Translations under genes and position numbers: made by a program
Part shown: positions 38,591 to 50,197 of the stretch, one piece after another
How the letters are laid out: each line of letters begins with the position of its first letter
Position numbering within the stretch: position 1 is the first letter of the stretch
Source of the DNA: Azolla caroliniana
Taxonomy: Eukaryota; Polypodiophyta
DNA length: 64,000 nt
NCBI GenBank assembly: GCA_043228905.1
Contig: JBHGNT010000018.1
Coordinates: 186,001 to 250,000, forward strand
Direction of reading: 5' to 3'
The notes under the pieces: generated by a model
Told to the model about the DNA's origin: nothing
The model's input: only the letters and a program-made list of their open reading frames with translations
Databases searched by the model: none

Positions 38591-40553
38591 TCATCATATT
38601 TCTCATGAATTACCTTATACACAGAGCACTGCATACCTTGCATATCTTCATGTTTGCATGATGATGCCATAATGCTAGCTCAACACCTAACTTGTGTGAA
38701 TGTGGAGGCTCCCAAGAGCCAAGACTCATGGGGTATTGAGATGTGATTGGATGGGCCTCATTTTAATATTTTTCCTTGTGTTGGGGCCAATATTGGGGGG
38801 TTAATATTTGCAATATAATATTCCAAATTTAAGATTTTAGCATCTTGCCGATTCATTCTTAGTGCCTCCAATAATCTATCCTCAATGAGCACATAATTCA
38901 TAGCATTACATGAGAACTCCAATAGATCGTTTGCCCCCTATCTCTTAAACAATATCATAAAATCAAGCACCCAACCAAATGATAAGATTTTGCTCTTATT
39001 AGTTTTTTGCATCCTATGTTCCGAGCTTGTTTGGACAACCAATGATCAAGCATATTCTTGACTTTTGTGATATATTAGTATACACTTTCCATGGCTACTA
39101 CCTCCTTAGGTTGAGCACTTGTTTCTAATAGCATGATGAGGTAGGATGTTGAAAATTTGCCCCCAATTGTCTACATAAGAACATTTTGAACATTTTCTCT
39201 ATTTAATTCCATGCAAAAGTGAGATATTGCCACCCCACACTCCATACAACGACATTTGGACGGACATAGCATGAATAGCATCAATCTCACTTCACATCTT
39301 GTAAGAAGCCTTATTGTAGTGGTACGACCTTGATATGAATTTGCAAGAGCGTCAAGAACTTTAGAAACTATTCGTCTCTCTGAAATCACTTCATCAATAT
39401 TGAGTGGTTAATTGAGCTATTTGGTGAAAAACTATTTAAATTAATCATAAATTATATTGATGTTGCATTTCATGTTTCAATTGTATATTGTTTATAGATT
39501 CTTTAATTGTATGATGAATTTGGAACTCAAGCACAATGAGCACGTGGTCAATTGGTCTTAGAAATAAAAGAATGTATGAAGGATGTCGATGCATTTTTGG
39601 GGAATGCAACTAATTGGGAGAACGTCTTTCTCAGCATTGGCAACCTTGTTGGCATGAATGTTATTATTGTACCAACAATTTTGAAACAAATTCAAAACCG
39701 CATGAAGGTGGTACCTCTAGAAGGACGACCGTGACCACTAGAATCTATGGTGCATCTTATCACGATTCAAAGGTAATAGTAGCAATGGGAAATCACCAAA
39801 ATGCTTAACTTGCTACGATGCCCAAGGTTTAAAGATGATTCTTTATGATTGTGGGTGTTGGCGTTTAATCTAGTAAAGCGTGAAAACTAAAGGGTATTTT
39901 GGTATTTACCAAGAAGTTACATGAAGGTTTCTATGTTTTTCCTCAATAATGATAATTATTTCTAATTGAAGTTTGAGTTTGTTAGGGAGTTCATTCCCCC
40001 ATATTCCTCACTTTCAGAAAGTTAATATCGTGGCTTTGGACTTGAAGGTGATTGCCTTGGCAATGGCTTACCGAGGGCAGATTAGACATCACCTTGAGCA
40101 CTCACCAATAGATAATCCAAGGAAACATGTAGAAATTTGCTCTTTTTTGTACCAAAAGAAACTTAAGATGGCAATTGGTGAATGTTTCTTATGGATGCTC
40201 TATCTTAATTTTTATTTGATTTACATAATGAATTTCATGGTGCTAGAAAATACATGAGCCTGTCACTATATCATACACAAGCGCTGTCCTGATCCTCCAA
40301 AAGGTCACATAAAAAATTGTCATGAATTGCATGGTAACATAGAAAACCTACTTACTTCTTTCCTATACAAGCACATCCTTTGTGGTAACAGAGAAAACTT
40401 GGGGCTTGTATCATTACAAACGCACATCCCGTTGCGACAAAAGAATCAACTGCATGCATTGCATGCCTATTTTGTGCATAAGTTTGGTTAAAATAGCGGG
40501 GGCATAAACCACATTTTCACATATTGCAATTCAATGCTAATCGAGTGTTCCTA

Positions 40554-43500
40554 TCATACAGTTCCTAATTCTTTCAGCCAAGCAGTGTGAAGAGGGCAGG
40601 GATCACTAGCCCCAGAGGCAAGTGCTTTCTGTGATAAGGTGTAAAACCAGCCATTTCTCCACTCAAACTGCAAGGCCAGAATATAAGTCAAACATCAAAT
40701 TACAATATAAAATACAGAAGTCTCAAGATCTATACTATACCTCTTTTAATGCAGTGGGAAAATGCGCAACTGATCGAGCATATGCACAGAGCCTGTCTTC
40801 AATACCCACATCAAAAGTTATTCCTTTTGCAGCTGAGGCAGCTCCAGCAAGCTCTTTGATCAGTGCAGTAACCTGCAAATAAATAAAGAATAAAGCCAAA
40901 TGGTTTCTAGAAAGTTCCATGCTTATCAATGTGGGTAGAGTAGGCGATACTGACTTGTGCACAACTAAATCATTAAGATAGCAGACCTTTACAAGATAAA
41001 GCCCTAAATAACCCTCAAGTCAATATTTCTGATTTTTGGCCCTCGTACTATCCTGATATAAAATGAATATATATGTTAGGCAGGACTTGTGAAGTTAGCT
41101 ATCCCAGGATTATCTCCAAGCCTCACTTTTCTTGTCCCCAAACCTTTGATTAGTAGCTACTCTCATCTCCTTAGATTGTGAGTTGATGAAGATGAGTATA
41201 CAATACAGTCAGTCATTTTCAATAAATTGCATATTGGTTACTACAAGTCACATTTACAAACATGTATTATTGACAGTGACTTGAAAATGATTTTCTTCTT
41301 TCAGGAAGTTGTTACCTGTGTTGGTGAAGAGATTTTACTGATGGATGCCCATACAAATTCTTTGGGGGATTCTGATGATCAAGCACTTGAACTATCCAAC
41401 AAAGGTTGATATTGAAATGGTTTCATTGTCTCTCTTTTTGTTTTTTACTCAAGAGAGTCCCCAATTGCACTATACACTATCCATATGAACTAAGATATTT
41501 TTTCACTAAATTATAAACTCTCCAACAAAGGCTGATATTGATATTTCCTCATTGTTCCTCACTAAATTATACAAGATTTATGGTGCAGCTATAGCTTTTT
41601 GGTTGCCTAACTAAACTATGCTTTAGTTGATTGCGAACAGAAATTCTCTATGAATGGATAGGCAATCTAAGGAGTGGTATTTGCATCCAAATCAACCCAT
41701 TTTAACTCCAATTAAGTGTACACGGACTCAGTCGTAATCTACCACTTTTTCAACTAGTGTGCGAGATGATACTTGCATCATCATATATTTCACTATAAAA
41801 TTTCTTTGCGAGTTTCAACATTTAAGGCTTCTCATGAATTGGCATGATAAACCATCCGGGATAACAGATGATCACATAATTAAAAGGCATAGGAACAATT
41901 GAATTAACAAAATGATATACTGAAAATACTACCTCATTATTAAAATCTTTCTCAACTACTCCCACAGTAGCTCCCGGATGGCGAGCTCCAACCAACATGA
42001 AAGCTGAAATCCATATAAGTTTTTCCAACAATGGCTTTTGAAAATCCTCAGGGCTCAGGACCTAAAATCGATATGTAAATAAAAAAGGTTAGTTTAGAGT
42101 CCAGACTTAAGAAAAAGTTTGAAAGCTACATTCTCTAGGAAAAGGGATTGAAGAGGGAGGCATGATTGCGCTTCACCTTCAAACAGAGCCACTAACATCA
42201 AGCTTGTCCAATCAAGGTGGTTGAAAAAATCAGGGATACTATCTAAGACATCCATTTCGAAAAACATAAAACAAAATCTACACAGAACACTGCATTGCAA
42301 ATCTTAGAGGCTAAAACTTACAGTTTTAATACATTCAAGATAGCCAATAAATAAGTCTGATTCCAAACAACTTGAGAAAAAGAAATCTAAATTTTGCATG
42401 AAAATTTGAGTTCATACGATCTAAAGAAAGTAAAGTATAAAACCCTCTCCAAGAGATGTCTAAGACCTAGTTCTTCTTCAAATATATCTATAGACTATAA
42501 TATTTCTTGTTATTGAAAATGGCAGGACATAAGCATTGTCTAGCTTGAAAATCTAAATATGAGATAACTGGAACCATTCACAAATCATCCTCAAGTTAAC
42601 CATACAATGGAAGAATAATGGAAAATAAAACTGTAGACAGATTGAGAAATACCCAAGCACATATAAAATATCTATGACAGATGGGAGAATATTTAAAAGA
42701 AAAGATGAAATAACAAAGTGTACCAGAAAATAACTAAATGTAACCAAGGCATAATAACAACAAAATTTGGGGATGTGAGCGATAGAGCCCAGTTACTATT
42801 CTTTATAATGAGAGGGTGTTCAAACAGCTAGAAACAGCAAATCAAATTTCACATGGTGTAATATTAGTCTTCTTTTGTAGAATCTGGACGCATAGGCAGA
42901 GAAATGTACTTTCAAATGTCTTGAGAGGAATCCTTATTAGAATCGCTGTTGTGAGGTCCATATTTCAGGTCGAAAACATAATTGTGCATTTTTGTATTAA
43001 ACATAGGGCCTTTTTTTATAGTGCTATGCAAGTAATATTTTCTAGTTACTTTGGGAGCACAGAATTATAATTATTATCATCAGAGGAAGCGTACTTGGCA
43101 TGAAAGATCTGCGGTATGCAACCGTGCAGCAACAGCAGATGCCCACTTTCCTGATGCCACTGTGAGACCCTCTGGGTTGGTGTCTGTCTTGCCATCAATT
43201 GGTGCATCTCCAAGCTTAGCGACTGCAAAGTACGCGAGAACTTGTGAAGCATCTGCAATGCCTTTGCTCTCAAGCCAGGGTTCGAGCATGCCGTTCTGAA
43301 AAAAGACCAGATCTGTTGAAATGTTCTCATGTCAGCATCAAGGCATAGACATAGGGATGCAGTTGGAAGTAATGTCATAAAAAAAGCCCATGTTCCACCA
43401 TAATTTGTACATGGAAGTTTCAAAATTCACCTTTAGATTTTGAAATCGGATGTACATATACATCCAATTTTTTTGATGTTTTAGAAATAAGAACCACTAC

Positions 43501-44506
43501 ATATCTAGATGCATATGGAATTAAATAAACATTTACCTCCCACAACAATTTAATATTAACGCTCCATACATTTTCAACAAATGTAAATCCAGATTAAGTG
43601 CCCTTTACTAATGGTAACTTTTACTAATATTTGAGGTTGAGGTTGGTTATTATTCTGAACTCTCATCGAGAATTAACAGAAGAATTCTTCTTCTACCATT
43701 AAAAAAACATGTTATTATGTGATCTTTTCCAGGGGCTTTGTGCATGTAAAATTCGTGAAAACATAGTTTTACATATAAATACTATCGAATATGTGAGGTC
43801 AAGGGAATGTCAAAATTTTCCAATTTTTTGCTGGTAAAATTACAACATATAATATTCAGCTTTTCAGGTATCTAAAACTTGACAGAAATATTGTTTCATG
43901 AAACATAAAAACATTTTACCCGCTTAGATAAAAGCAAACATTTTTCATTATTGAATCCATAACAATCCATTATACCGCGAACTTCCATCGATATTTTTAT
44001 AAAATTAGTAGAGCACAACATTTTCTTTCGAACAAGTTTGATTTTATTTGATTGACTCGGAATTGGGAAGAATCATGGGAGACACATAGACTTAAACTAA
44101 ATTCTTTCATACCTTTCCATCGTTCTCGGGGTGTGGCATCAAGCACATCATCCAAGACATCATTCCGTGTACAGACGAAGATGGGGTTTGAAGTATAATT
44201 ATCCGGGACTTTCTCGCCCCTCCTCACGATGATATCTTGGCCACCACCCATCTTCTCCAGAGCCAATCCGATGCGACCCGAGCCCACAATAACTGCAGGA
44301 ACTACCTCTGACTTAGGGGAATAAGAAGAAGAAGGAACAGAGGAGGTCTTTAATTTATCCATGGAAACAGGGGATGGTGACTTTGTAGAAGAACTAGGTT
44401 TCCGATAGCTCTTGAATAGTTGCAATGGGGATCTGATCGTCAGGGGTGATGCGATGATATGCTGGTGATGATGTGAAGGCCACACTACCACCTTCATCAT
44501 TGCCAT
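40554..44506 (-). CDS. Plastid-targeted ketopantoate-reductase-like NAD(P)-binding protein
   Basis: Five minus-strand exons join in frame to about 328 residues: 44506-44113, 43312-43095, 42061-41933, 40872-40741 and 40667-40554. The first 60-70 residues are basic, Ser/Thr-rich and lack acidic residues, a typical chloroplast transit peptide. A Rossmann nucleotide-binding start follows (VIVGSGRIG, residues 72-80), then FVCTRNDVLDDVL, FFQNGMLEPW, the long conserved KTDTNPEGLT and KWASAVAARLH, and an all-helical C-terminal half with MLVGARHPGATVG and YARSVAHFPTA. This domain order resembles PanE/ApbA-type reductases, but the plant and cyanobacterial group has no assigned substrate that I know of. 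The annotated start is the first ATG; a GTG six bases upstream is not used in plants. All exon junctions are canonical. Confidence 0.88.
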
Positions 44507-46430
44507 AGCCACTCTGCACTTGTATGTGGTTCACTCTCCATCTCTACCTACCTATCATATCTATCCTTCTGTCAATGTGTGATTTTCGTGTTTCTATCTT
44601 CTTACCCCACCAAACAATCCCATGTATCCAAAGACAATTTATGTCGCCTATGTTTACCCTAATTCCTCGAATGCCCCTCCTCTAAGTTTGGGAAACTCTT
44701 GGCAGCCATTTTGTTGCAACCTCTACTAGACTAGCATAGGAGGGGGTATGGTGTGGATTCGAGAAAATGTAGATTGGGAGGGTTTGATGGTTAAGCGGAC
44801 TTAACAGAGGTGTGGTGCATTACCATAAGGAGGAAGGTATTTGGTGTGAGGAGTATGAGTCCATATGCATTGGATATTTCGAAGAGGTAAGGTTGTGTCT
44901 TGTGTGAGCATGGTGGCACAAACAAGGTCGGATATGTTGGCCGTTAGAGCTAGCTACTAATGTAAGCATATGATAAAGATATAATAGATATAAAATAAGA
45001 AAGGAGAGAGAGAAAGAAGGGTGCCGATCCAACCGACCACCCCCGAGCGAAGGGATCGAGACGGACTCGAGCCTCAATCGGCGTCCCATACCACTACCGC
45101 AACGTCGAATCGTACCTGGTGCGACCACGCTCGCTACAAGAGTTGACCCACCAAAATGATAGAGTCTCAACGTAGTCGATAATGTGTCAAATGAGGGTAG
45201 CTAGGCCTCATATTTATAGCCTGACCTAAGGCCCTCAGGCAAGTTCACACTTGGCCTAATGGGTTGTCCCTATCCCAAGGATTAAAAGTAATCCTTTCCT
45301 TCTTTACACTCTCATTTAACCCTCACACTTTATCCATGTGTATAGAATACTACGGTAAAACTTACTACGGGATATGGTCATGCACGTAACATTGCCGGCA
45401 TAGAAATGAAGCATTGCAATACCAAAATAGAGTTGATACTCGTGGGGTTTCTTCCAAACTCTACATATAAGTGGAAGAATAGATGGATCTGAGTCTAGCA
45501 TCGATGTCCCATACCACCAATTATAAACGCAGATCGTACATTGGGTTTGAAGAAAGAGGAACATGCCTATACAACTAGAGCTTTGGCACACTAATAGAGT
45601 CTATACAGAGTAACTCATGTCCCCTTCATGAAGGTAGCTAACCTTCTTTTATAGTCTTAAACCCTAGGTCTTTATCTATTCACACTTGACTACTTCATTA
45701 GAGAGAGGGAGAACATTATTTTTTTTCTAAAGTTTTGTTCATATATGCCATTAGTAAGTCTAATAGACCATAGTTCATGAAAACTAGACTTACAATGCAT
45801 TCTTAATGGCCAAAAATGATAAAAACTTGAGATTTCAAAATGTAAGTTGTATCGAAAGTGCTACAATTGACATCTTTCTCTAGATAAAAGTGGATTTCTT
45901 GGGAAAATGTTATACATGATATAACATTTTCCTTGAGTGAAGGGATTGAGATAGACTTGAGCCCTAAAATGCATCCTATACCACCATGTATGTACTTGGT
46001 ACTAGTGGCCTTACCACAAGATCACAATTCGAACATAGTGAATTCTCTCCTAGGCAAGTTCACACTTGGCCCTTAAGGGTTGTCCCAATGCCTAGGATTA
46101 AAAGTAACCATCCCGTCTTTAGATTCTCAATTAACCCGCACACTCTTATCCTTATGTGTAGAAAACTACAATAAAAACTAACACGAGACAAATTTGGAAG
46201 CAGTTCTAGGAAGTGATAGGGAGGGTAGATTATGTTTCATTTACTTTTTCCAATTTGGGGAGTGGTTTTCTCATTTTTCTGGGGAGGATGAGTGGAGACA
46301 AGCTGTCAAAAGGTGTTGTATTAGGATGTATACATTTGGTAGCAGGTCGTATGTGTTGCTAACTATGAGCAGGTTGAAGAAGGTTTGTGTCTCAAGACGC
46401 AACTACTTTGGGTGGAGACAAAGAAATGGA
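44507..46430. other. Intergenic region with degenerate LTR-like repeats
   Basis: Upstream of the reductase-like gene. It has no gene, but contains related repeat blocks at 45040-45372, 45470-45670 and 45934-46193. Confidence 0.55.
45040..46193 (-). repeat. Three degenerate antisense LTR-like blocks
   Basis: Blocks at 45040-45372 and 45934-46193 share AGGCAAGTTCACACTTGGCC, GGGTTGTCCC, AGGATTAAAAGTAA and (G)AAGGGAT(C/T)GAGA. A third at 45470-45670 shares TCCCATACCACC and nearby sequence. On the minus strand the first block has a TATA-like GGCTATAAATATG followed by GTGGTATGGGACGC, resembling an LTR promoter and leader. No internal coding region survives, and family assignment is not possible. 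Confidence 0.5.
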
Positions 46431-48330
46431 AGAGGTTAGAAGGTTGCCATATGGCCCTCATCTTGTGTGTTTTGAAGCTATGAGCAAAGAGGGACTTTTG
46501 TTTCGGGTTATGGCTTCTAAGAATGCACTAATTTCAGGATATTACCAGTATAGATTTGGTCATGCAACATTGAATCTTGTTGAACAAATGCAAAATGATG
46601 GTCTTTTTTTGGATGTAATCACCTTTGTAAGTTTGCCAAAGGCAGGTGGCAATGTAGGAGTAGTTGACAGGCATAGAAAGTTACAATGAAATCATGAGTA
46701 AGAGGTTGTTAGAAGACAATATTGAGCTTGGAAATGCTTTGTTGGACATGTATGCTATATGTGGCAAACTTGAAAAGGAAGGGGAAAAAAAAACAGACAA
46801 TGATATTTCAGTTTGAGATGTGGTCTCTTGGATGTATGCTAGGTGTTGATCTCTGTTAGATACACAAGATGTATTTAATATTCTTGCAAATAGAGATGTT
46901 CTCTTGTGGAATGCATCTATTATAGGATAGGTTGACCATGGATCAACATATATTTTTTGTGGTTTACTTGGTGAGGCACAATAAATATTTTCAAAGCTTT
47001 GATTTCGAGATACAAGGATGTGGAATACAATGATTTTGGCCTTGAGAAGTTTGCCAAGGTGGTAGTGTAAGAGTGGTTGACAGGCATAGAAAATCACATT
47101 GAAATAATGAGTAAGAGGCTATTAGAAGACAATATTGAGCTTGGGAATGCTTTGGTGGACATGTATGCTATATGTGGCAAACTTGAAAAAGCAAAAAAAC
47201 AGTCAATGATATTTCAATTTGAGATGTGGTCTCTTGGATGTATGCTAGGTGTTGATCTCTATTAGATACACAAGATGTATTTGATATTCTTGCAAACAGA
47301 GATGTTCTCTTGTGGAATGCATCTATTACAAGATATGTTGAGCATGGCTCAATGGAGTTTTTTTGTGGTTTACTTGGTGAGATACAAGAAATAATTTTAA
47401 AAGATTTGATTTAAAGATATAGGGATGTGGAATACAATGATTTTGGCCTTGGGAGGTTATTTATTTATTTCAGGAGATGGTTTTAAAGCATTGAAATGTT
47501 TCAACGTATGCAAAGTGAAAGACTTTCTCCTACTATGATATTATTTCATTTGCATTTTAAAGGTTCTCATATTCTCCAAAGAGGTTTTCTAGCAAAGATT
47601 ACCCATCTTGGAAGTATTTTCTTTTACATGTATGCAAAATGTGGTGACCTAGTGAAAGTTGAATAAGTAGTTACTGAACTACCCACGAAGATTATGGAAG
47701 TTGGGAATGCTCACATCACACATAAGATGTATTCAATGTGGCCAAGCTTATGATGATATAAAATGGATTATTTAGTCCCCCTTATGTGTCTGCTCAAGTA
47801 GGTTTTTTGGACCATGTTCCACCTCGATTTGTAGTCTCTTGGATTGCATTGTTTGTCGGCCTAGCTCACAACTGGCTATACTGAATTTTACAATGTTATA
47901 AGGTCTTTGTTTATTTCAAGTTCATGATTAGATTGTTAGAAGGGTTGTTGTGAGAAGGATTTATGTGGGGCAAGGCGTGGGTAATATGTATGCAAATTGT
48001 GGTATGCTTGAAAAAGCACAAAATAAATAAAAATGCAGAGTGAGCTTCTTCTTAAGACTTTATACTCTTCGAATCACTCATTATTAGGTATGCTCAACAC
48101 AGAAAGGTTACGACGCAATGAACAGTTTCCAGAAGATGCAAAGTGAGGATTGCTCACCACATAGGATCACATATATTTGCATCCTAAAGGCTTTTGGAAG
48201 GAGGATATCGTGCTTACCAATGGTTTGGTGATTGCCTAGGAAGGATTGGAAAAAGATCCTTTTCTTGGTAGCATAAATGTGGAGCAATAATTGAAGCCTA
48301 AGCACTGTTTGAGAATTTACTGCTGGTGAA
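46430..48330 (+). pseudogene. PPR-protein pseudogene (PLS type)
   Basis: Fragments of pentatricopeptide repeats are visible in changing frames: NALISGYYQYRFGHATLN, LVEQMQNDGLFLDVITFV, GNALVDMYAICGKLEKA, DVLLWNA, RMQSERLSP and FQKMQSEDCSPHRITY. These are the usual PLS-type motif positions (NALI..Y, ..M...G..PD..TF, GNALVDMYAKCG). Stops and frameshifts are frequent and no start or E/DYW end is seen. A block of about 415 bp is tandemly duplicated (46631-47046 and 47047-47457), including the GNAL(L/V)DMYAICGKLEK repeat. It is clearly non-functional. Confidence 0.8.
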
Positions 48331-48430
48331 AGAAATGGGTGATCCTCAGGATGTTCGTGAAAGTAATGCCAATAGGACGGATCAAGGTTTTCATTTCTAA
48401 CAAGGTGTGGATGTGGCAGGACGATGTATT

Positions 48431-48711
48431 TTAAAGAATGTTCTGCATGTTATGGGTCTCCGAAGTTGTGTGAGGATACAAGTGGTTCATTGTCTTAATG
48501 CATATGGGGTAGTTTTAGAATCATAACCCAAGCAGGAGAATGGAGGGAATGTAAAACTAGGTTGGAAGCTTGTTTACTCAGGAGATACAAGACCTTGTGA
48601 AGCAATGGTTGACGCTTCAATTAGAGCTATGATTTTAATACATGAGGCAATTTTTGATGATAGCATGCTTGTTGAAGCAATCATGAAAAATCATAGTAAG
48701 ACAAAAGAAGC
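48431..48711 (+). pseudogene. tRNase Z (long form, ELAC2/TRZ3-4-like) pseudogene, 5' fragment
   Basis: One frame gives NVLHVMGLRS, VVHCLNAYGVVLES, an in-frame TAA at 48524-48526, then GWKLVYSGDTRPCEA, LIHEAIFDD and KNHSKTKE. These match the C-terminal catalytic half of long-form tRNase Z, the enzyme that trims tRNA 3' trailers, with the SGDTRP and HEA(T/I)F(E/D)D metal-site segments retained. No introns interrupt it, although plant TRZ3/4 genes have many as I recall, so it may be a processed copy. The frame stops within a codon at 48711, where a copia LTR begins, and resumes at 63748. The upstream part of the gene is not recognisable. Confidence 0.82.
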
Positions 48712-49145
48712 CGTTGAGAATCAAGCTCAACATAGTGCAACATGTGAACACACCTTTTGAGAATCTATAATTACTCAAAGGTCAAGAGTGACACCACTAC
48801 TCTCTACACATTAACTATGTGTCATAGACTCATATTCTATGACATATAACTATGACTATGAGTCTTCACATTCCCCAAGAGAGAGTGGTTGTTGTAGTTA
48901 GTTAATGAAGAGAGAGGGTGACTATATATAAAGCACCCTCCTCATACTTCATACTAAGTCGGTTGTGACACCTTGAAATGCTACATTTTGTATTTGCTAT
49001 TTTACTTGTGAATATACATCTTCTTGTTGTTGAGTATTTCATTTCTCTAGCAGCCTTATCTATCTTGTGTTTCTCTTCTCTTTTCTTCTCTCTTTTCTCT
49101 CACACATATCATCTGCTACACAAGAATCCTATCTGATTCTTTACA
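48712..49145 (+). repeat. Copia 5' LTR
   Basis: 434 bp, starting CGTTGAGAATC (the 3' copy keeps the TG start, TGTTGAGAATC) and ending CTGATTCTTTACA. A TATA box (CTATATATAAAG) lies at 48921-48932. Confidence 0.88.
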
Positions 49146-49305
49146 TGGTATCAGAGCGGTTTGGTAGTTCAATCTAGCCCATCTGCATGTGTTGTGTTCT
49201 ATGCCGACGTTCAAGAAGAACTGGTCCATCGCTATCGTAGTGCGACTACATAGCTCGTATTCAAGAGAGAAGGAAAAGAAAAGAAGGAAGAAATATTCAT
49301 CGACA

Positions 49306-49712
49306 ATGAATACTCAAATGGGAAGCGCTCTCCCTAGCGAGAAGCTAGATCAAAACAACTTCGCATCTCTGGAGTATAAGATGCACCAATACTTGTCAGC
49401 CAAGGCTATTGAGGTTACATCAAGAAAACTGACTTGACCCGAAAGACGCCGACTACGCAACATGGGAGCAAGCGGCAAGCTGAGTGATGTATTGCTTGGC
49501 GACATGTGTTCACAACCACATGCTCGGCTACATTCAAGAAGCCGAGACGCCAAAGGAAGCGTGGGAGAATCTACGAAAGATTTTCGCCGCCAACACAACC
49601 GCGAGAAAGCTTCATCTTCACCAAGAGTTGAACAACATCCAATAAAGGGATATGCCCATCACGAGTTACACCTTAAAGATCAAGGAGCTTTGCGACTCGC
49701 TTGGCTCGATAA
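49306..49712 (+). pseudogene. Copia gag fragment
   Basis: Begins MNTQMGSALPSEKLDQNNF and continues, through a frameshift and stops, with WEQAAS, CVHNHMLGYIQEAETPKEAW, FAANTTARKLHLHQELN and TLKIKELCDSLGS. That is the UBN2/retrotran_gag domain of copia elements. The chromovirus interrupts it at 49712; the remaining piece SVDVDDDEMVQICLG is at 55412-55474. Confidence 0.8.
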
Positions 49713-50119
49713 TGTCATGAACACATGACCATTATGGCGTCACCCGGACTTGAACCTCGAACCTTGTAATTCATACTTGAAAACCTCAACCATTAAGATA
49801 GCTTATTGTTATATGAAACAATAAAAGCTACTTCTTGTATTACATTGATTATTGTAAAAACTCTAGATTATTCTAGAATGTTCTAGAATGTCCTAGAGCA
49901 TTCTAGGTCTAGAACATTCTAGAACATTCTAGAAATCTCTAAGCTATTCTATAGGAACCTATAAATAAGCGCATACATGTATTCTCAAATCAATTCGAAT
50001 CAACACCAGTCTTTAGCTCTCATTACATATCTTGTATCCATTCTCTTTCTTTCTCTATCTTATACATCCATTCTTCTCTATCCTTCTTCCATCACTCTAT
50101 CTTTTATCCTTGGTTCTGA
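49713..50119 (+). repeat. Chromovirus 5' LTR
   Basis: Starts TGTCATGAACAC. It contains a tRNA-like stretch on the minus strand (49734-49812), a heat-shock-element array (49871-49934) and a TATA box CTATAAATA (49959-49967). Followed in the leader by a CT microsatellite (50137-50170). Confidence 0.9.
49871..49934 (+). promoter_or_regulatory. Heat-shock-element array in the LTR promoter
   Basis: TTC and GAA triplets alternate every five bases. In the first register they are at 49871, 49876, 49881 and 49886 (perfect), then TCC 49891, GAG 49896 and TTC 49901. In the second register they are perfect at 49912 GAA, 49917 TTC, 49922 GAA, 49927 TTC and 49932 GAA. This is the nTTCnnGAAn consensus bound by heat-shock factors. 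The array ends 25 bp before the TATA box. The 3' LTR has the same array at 55160-55223. Confidence 0.85.
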
Positions 50120-50130
50120 AAGTTTGATTC

Positions 50131-50173
<43 letters not shown>

Positions 50174-50197
50174 CTCCTTTGTAACCATCCTGAAACC

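Larger units (their letters stand above)
36898..40553. other. Intergenic region, no gene recognised
   Basis: This contains a SINE, a triple 183-bp tandem repeat, a degenerate AACC-rich tract, and from 38.6 to 40.5 kb AT-rich DNA with only short unconserved open frames. Confidence 0.6.

Noticed and set aside
39552-39808. Overlapping short open frames with Cys/His residues
   Set aside because: No recognisable domain, no splice context and no paired structure; the Cys/His pattern does not fit a zinc-finger family I know.
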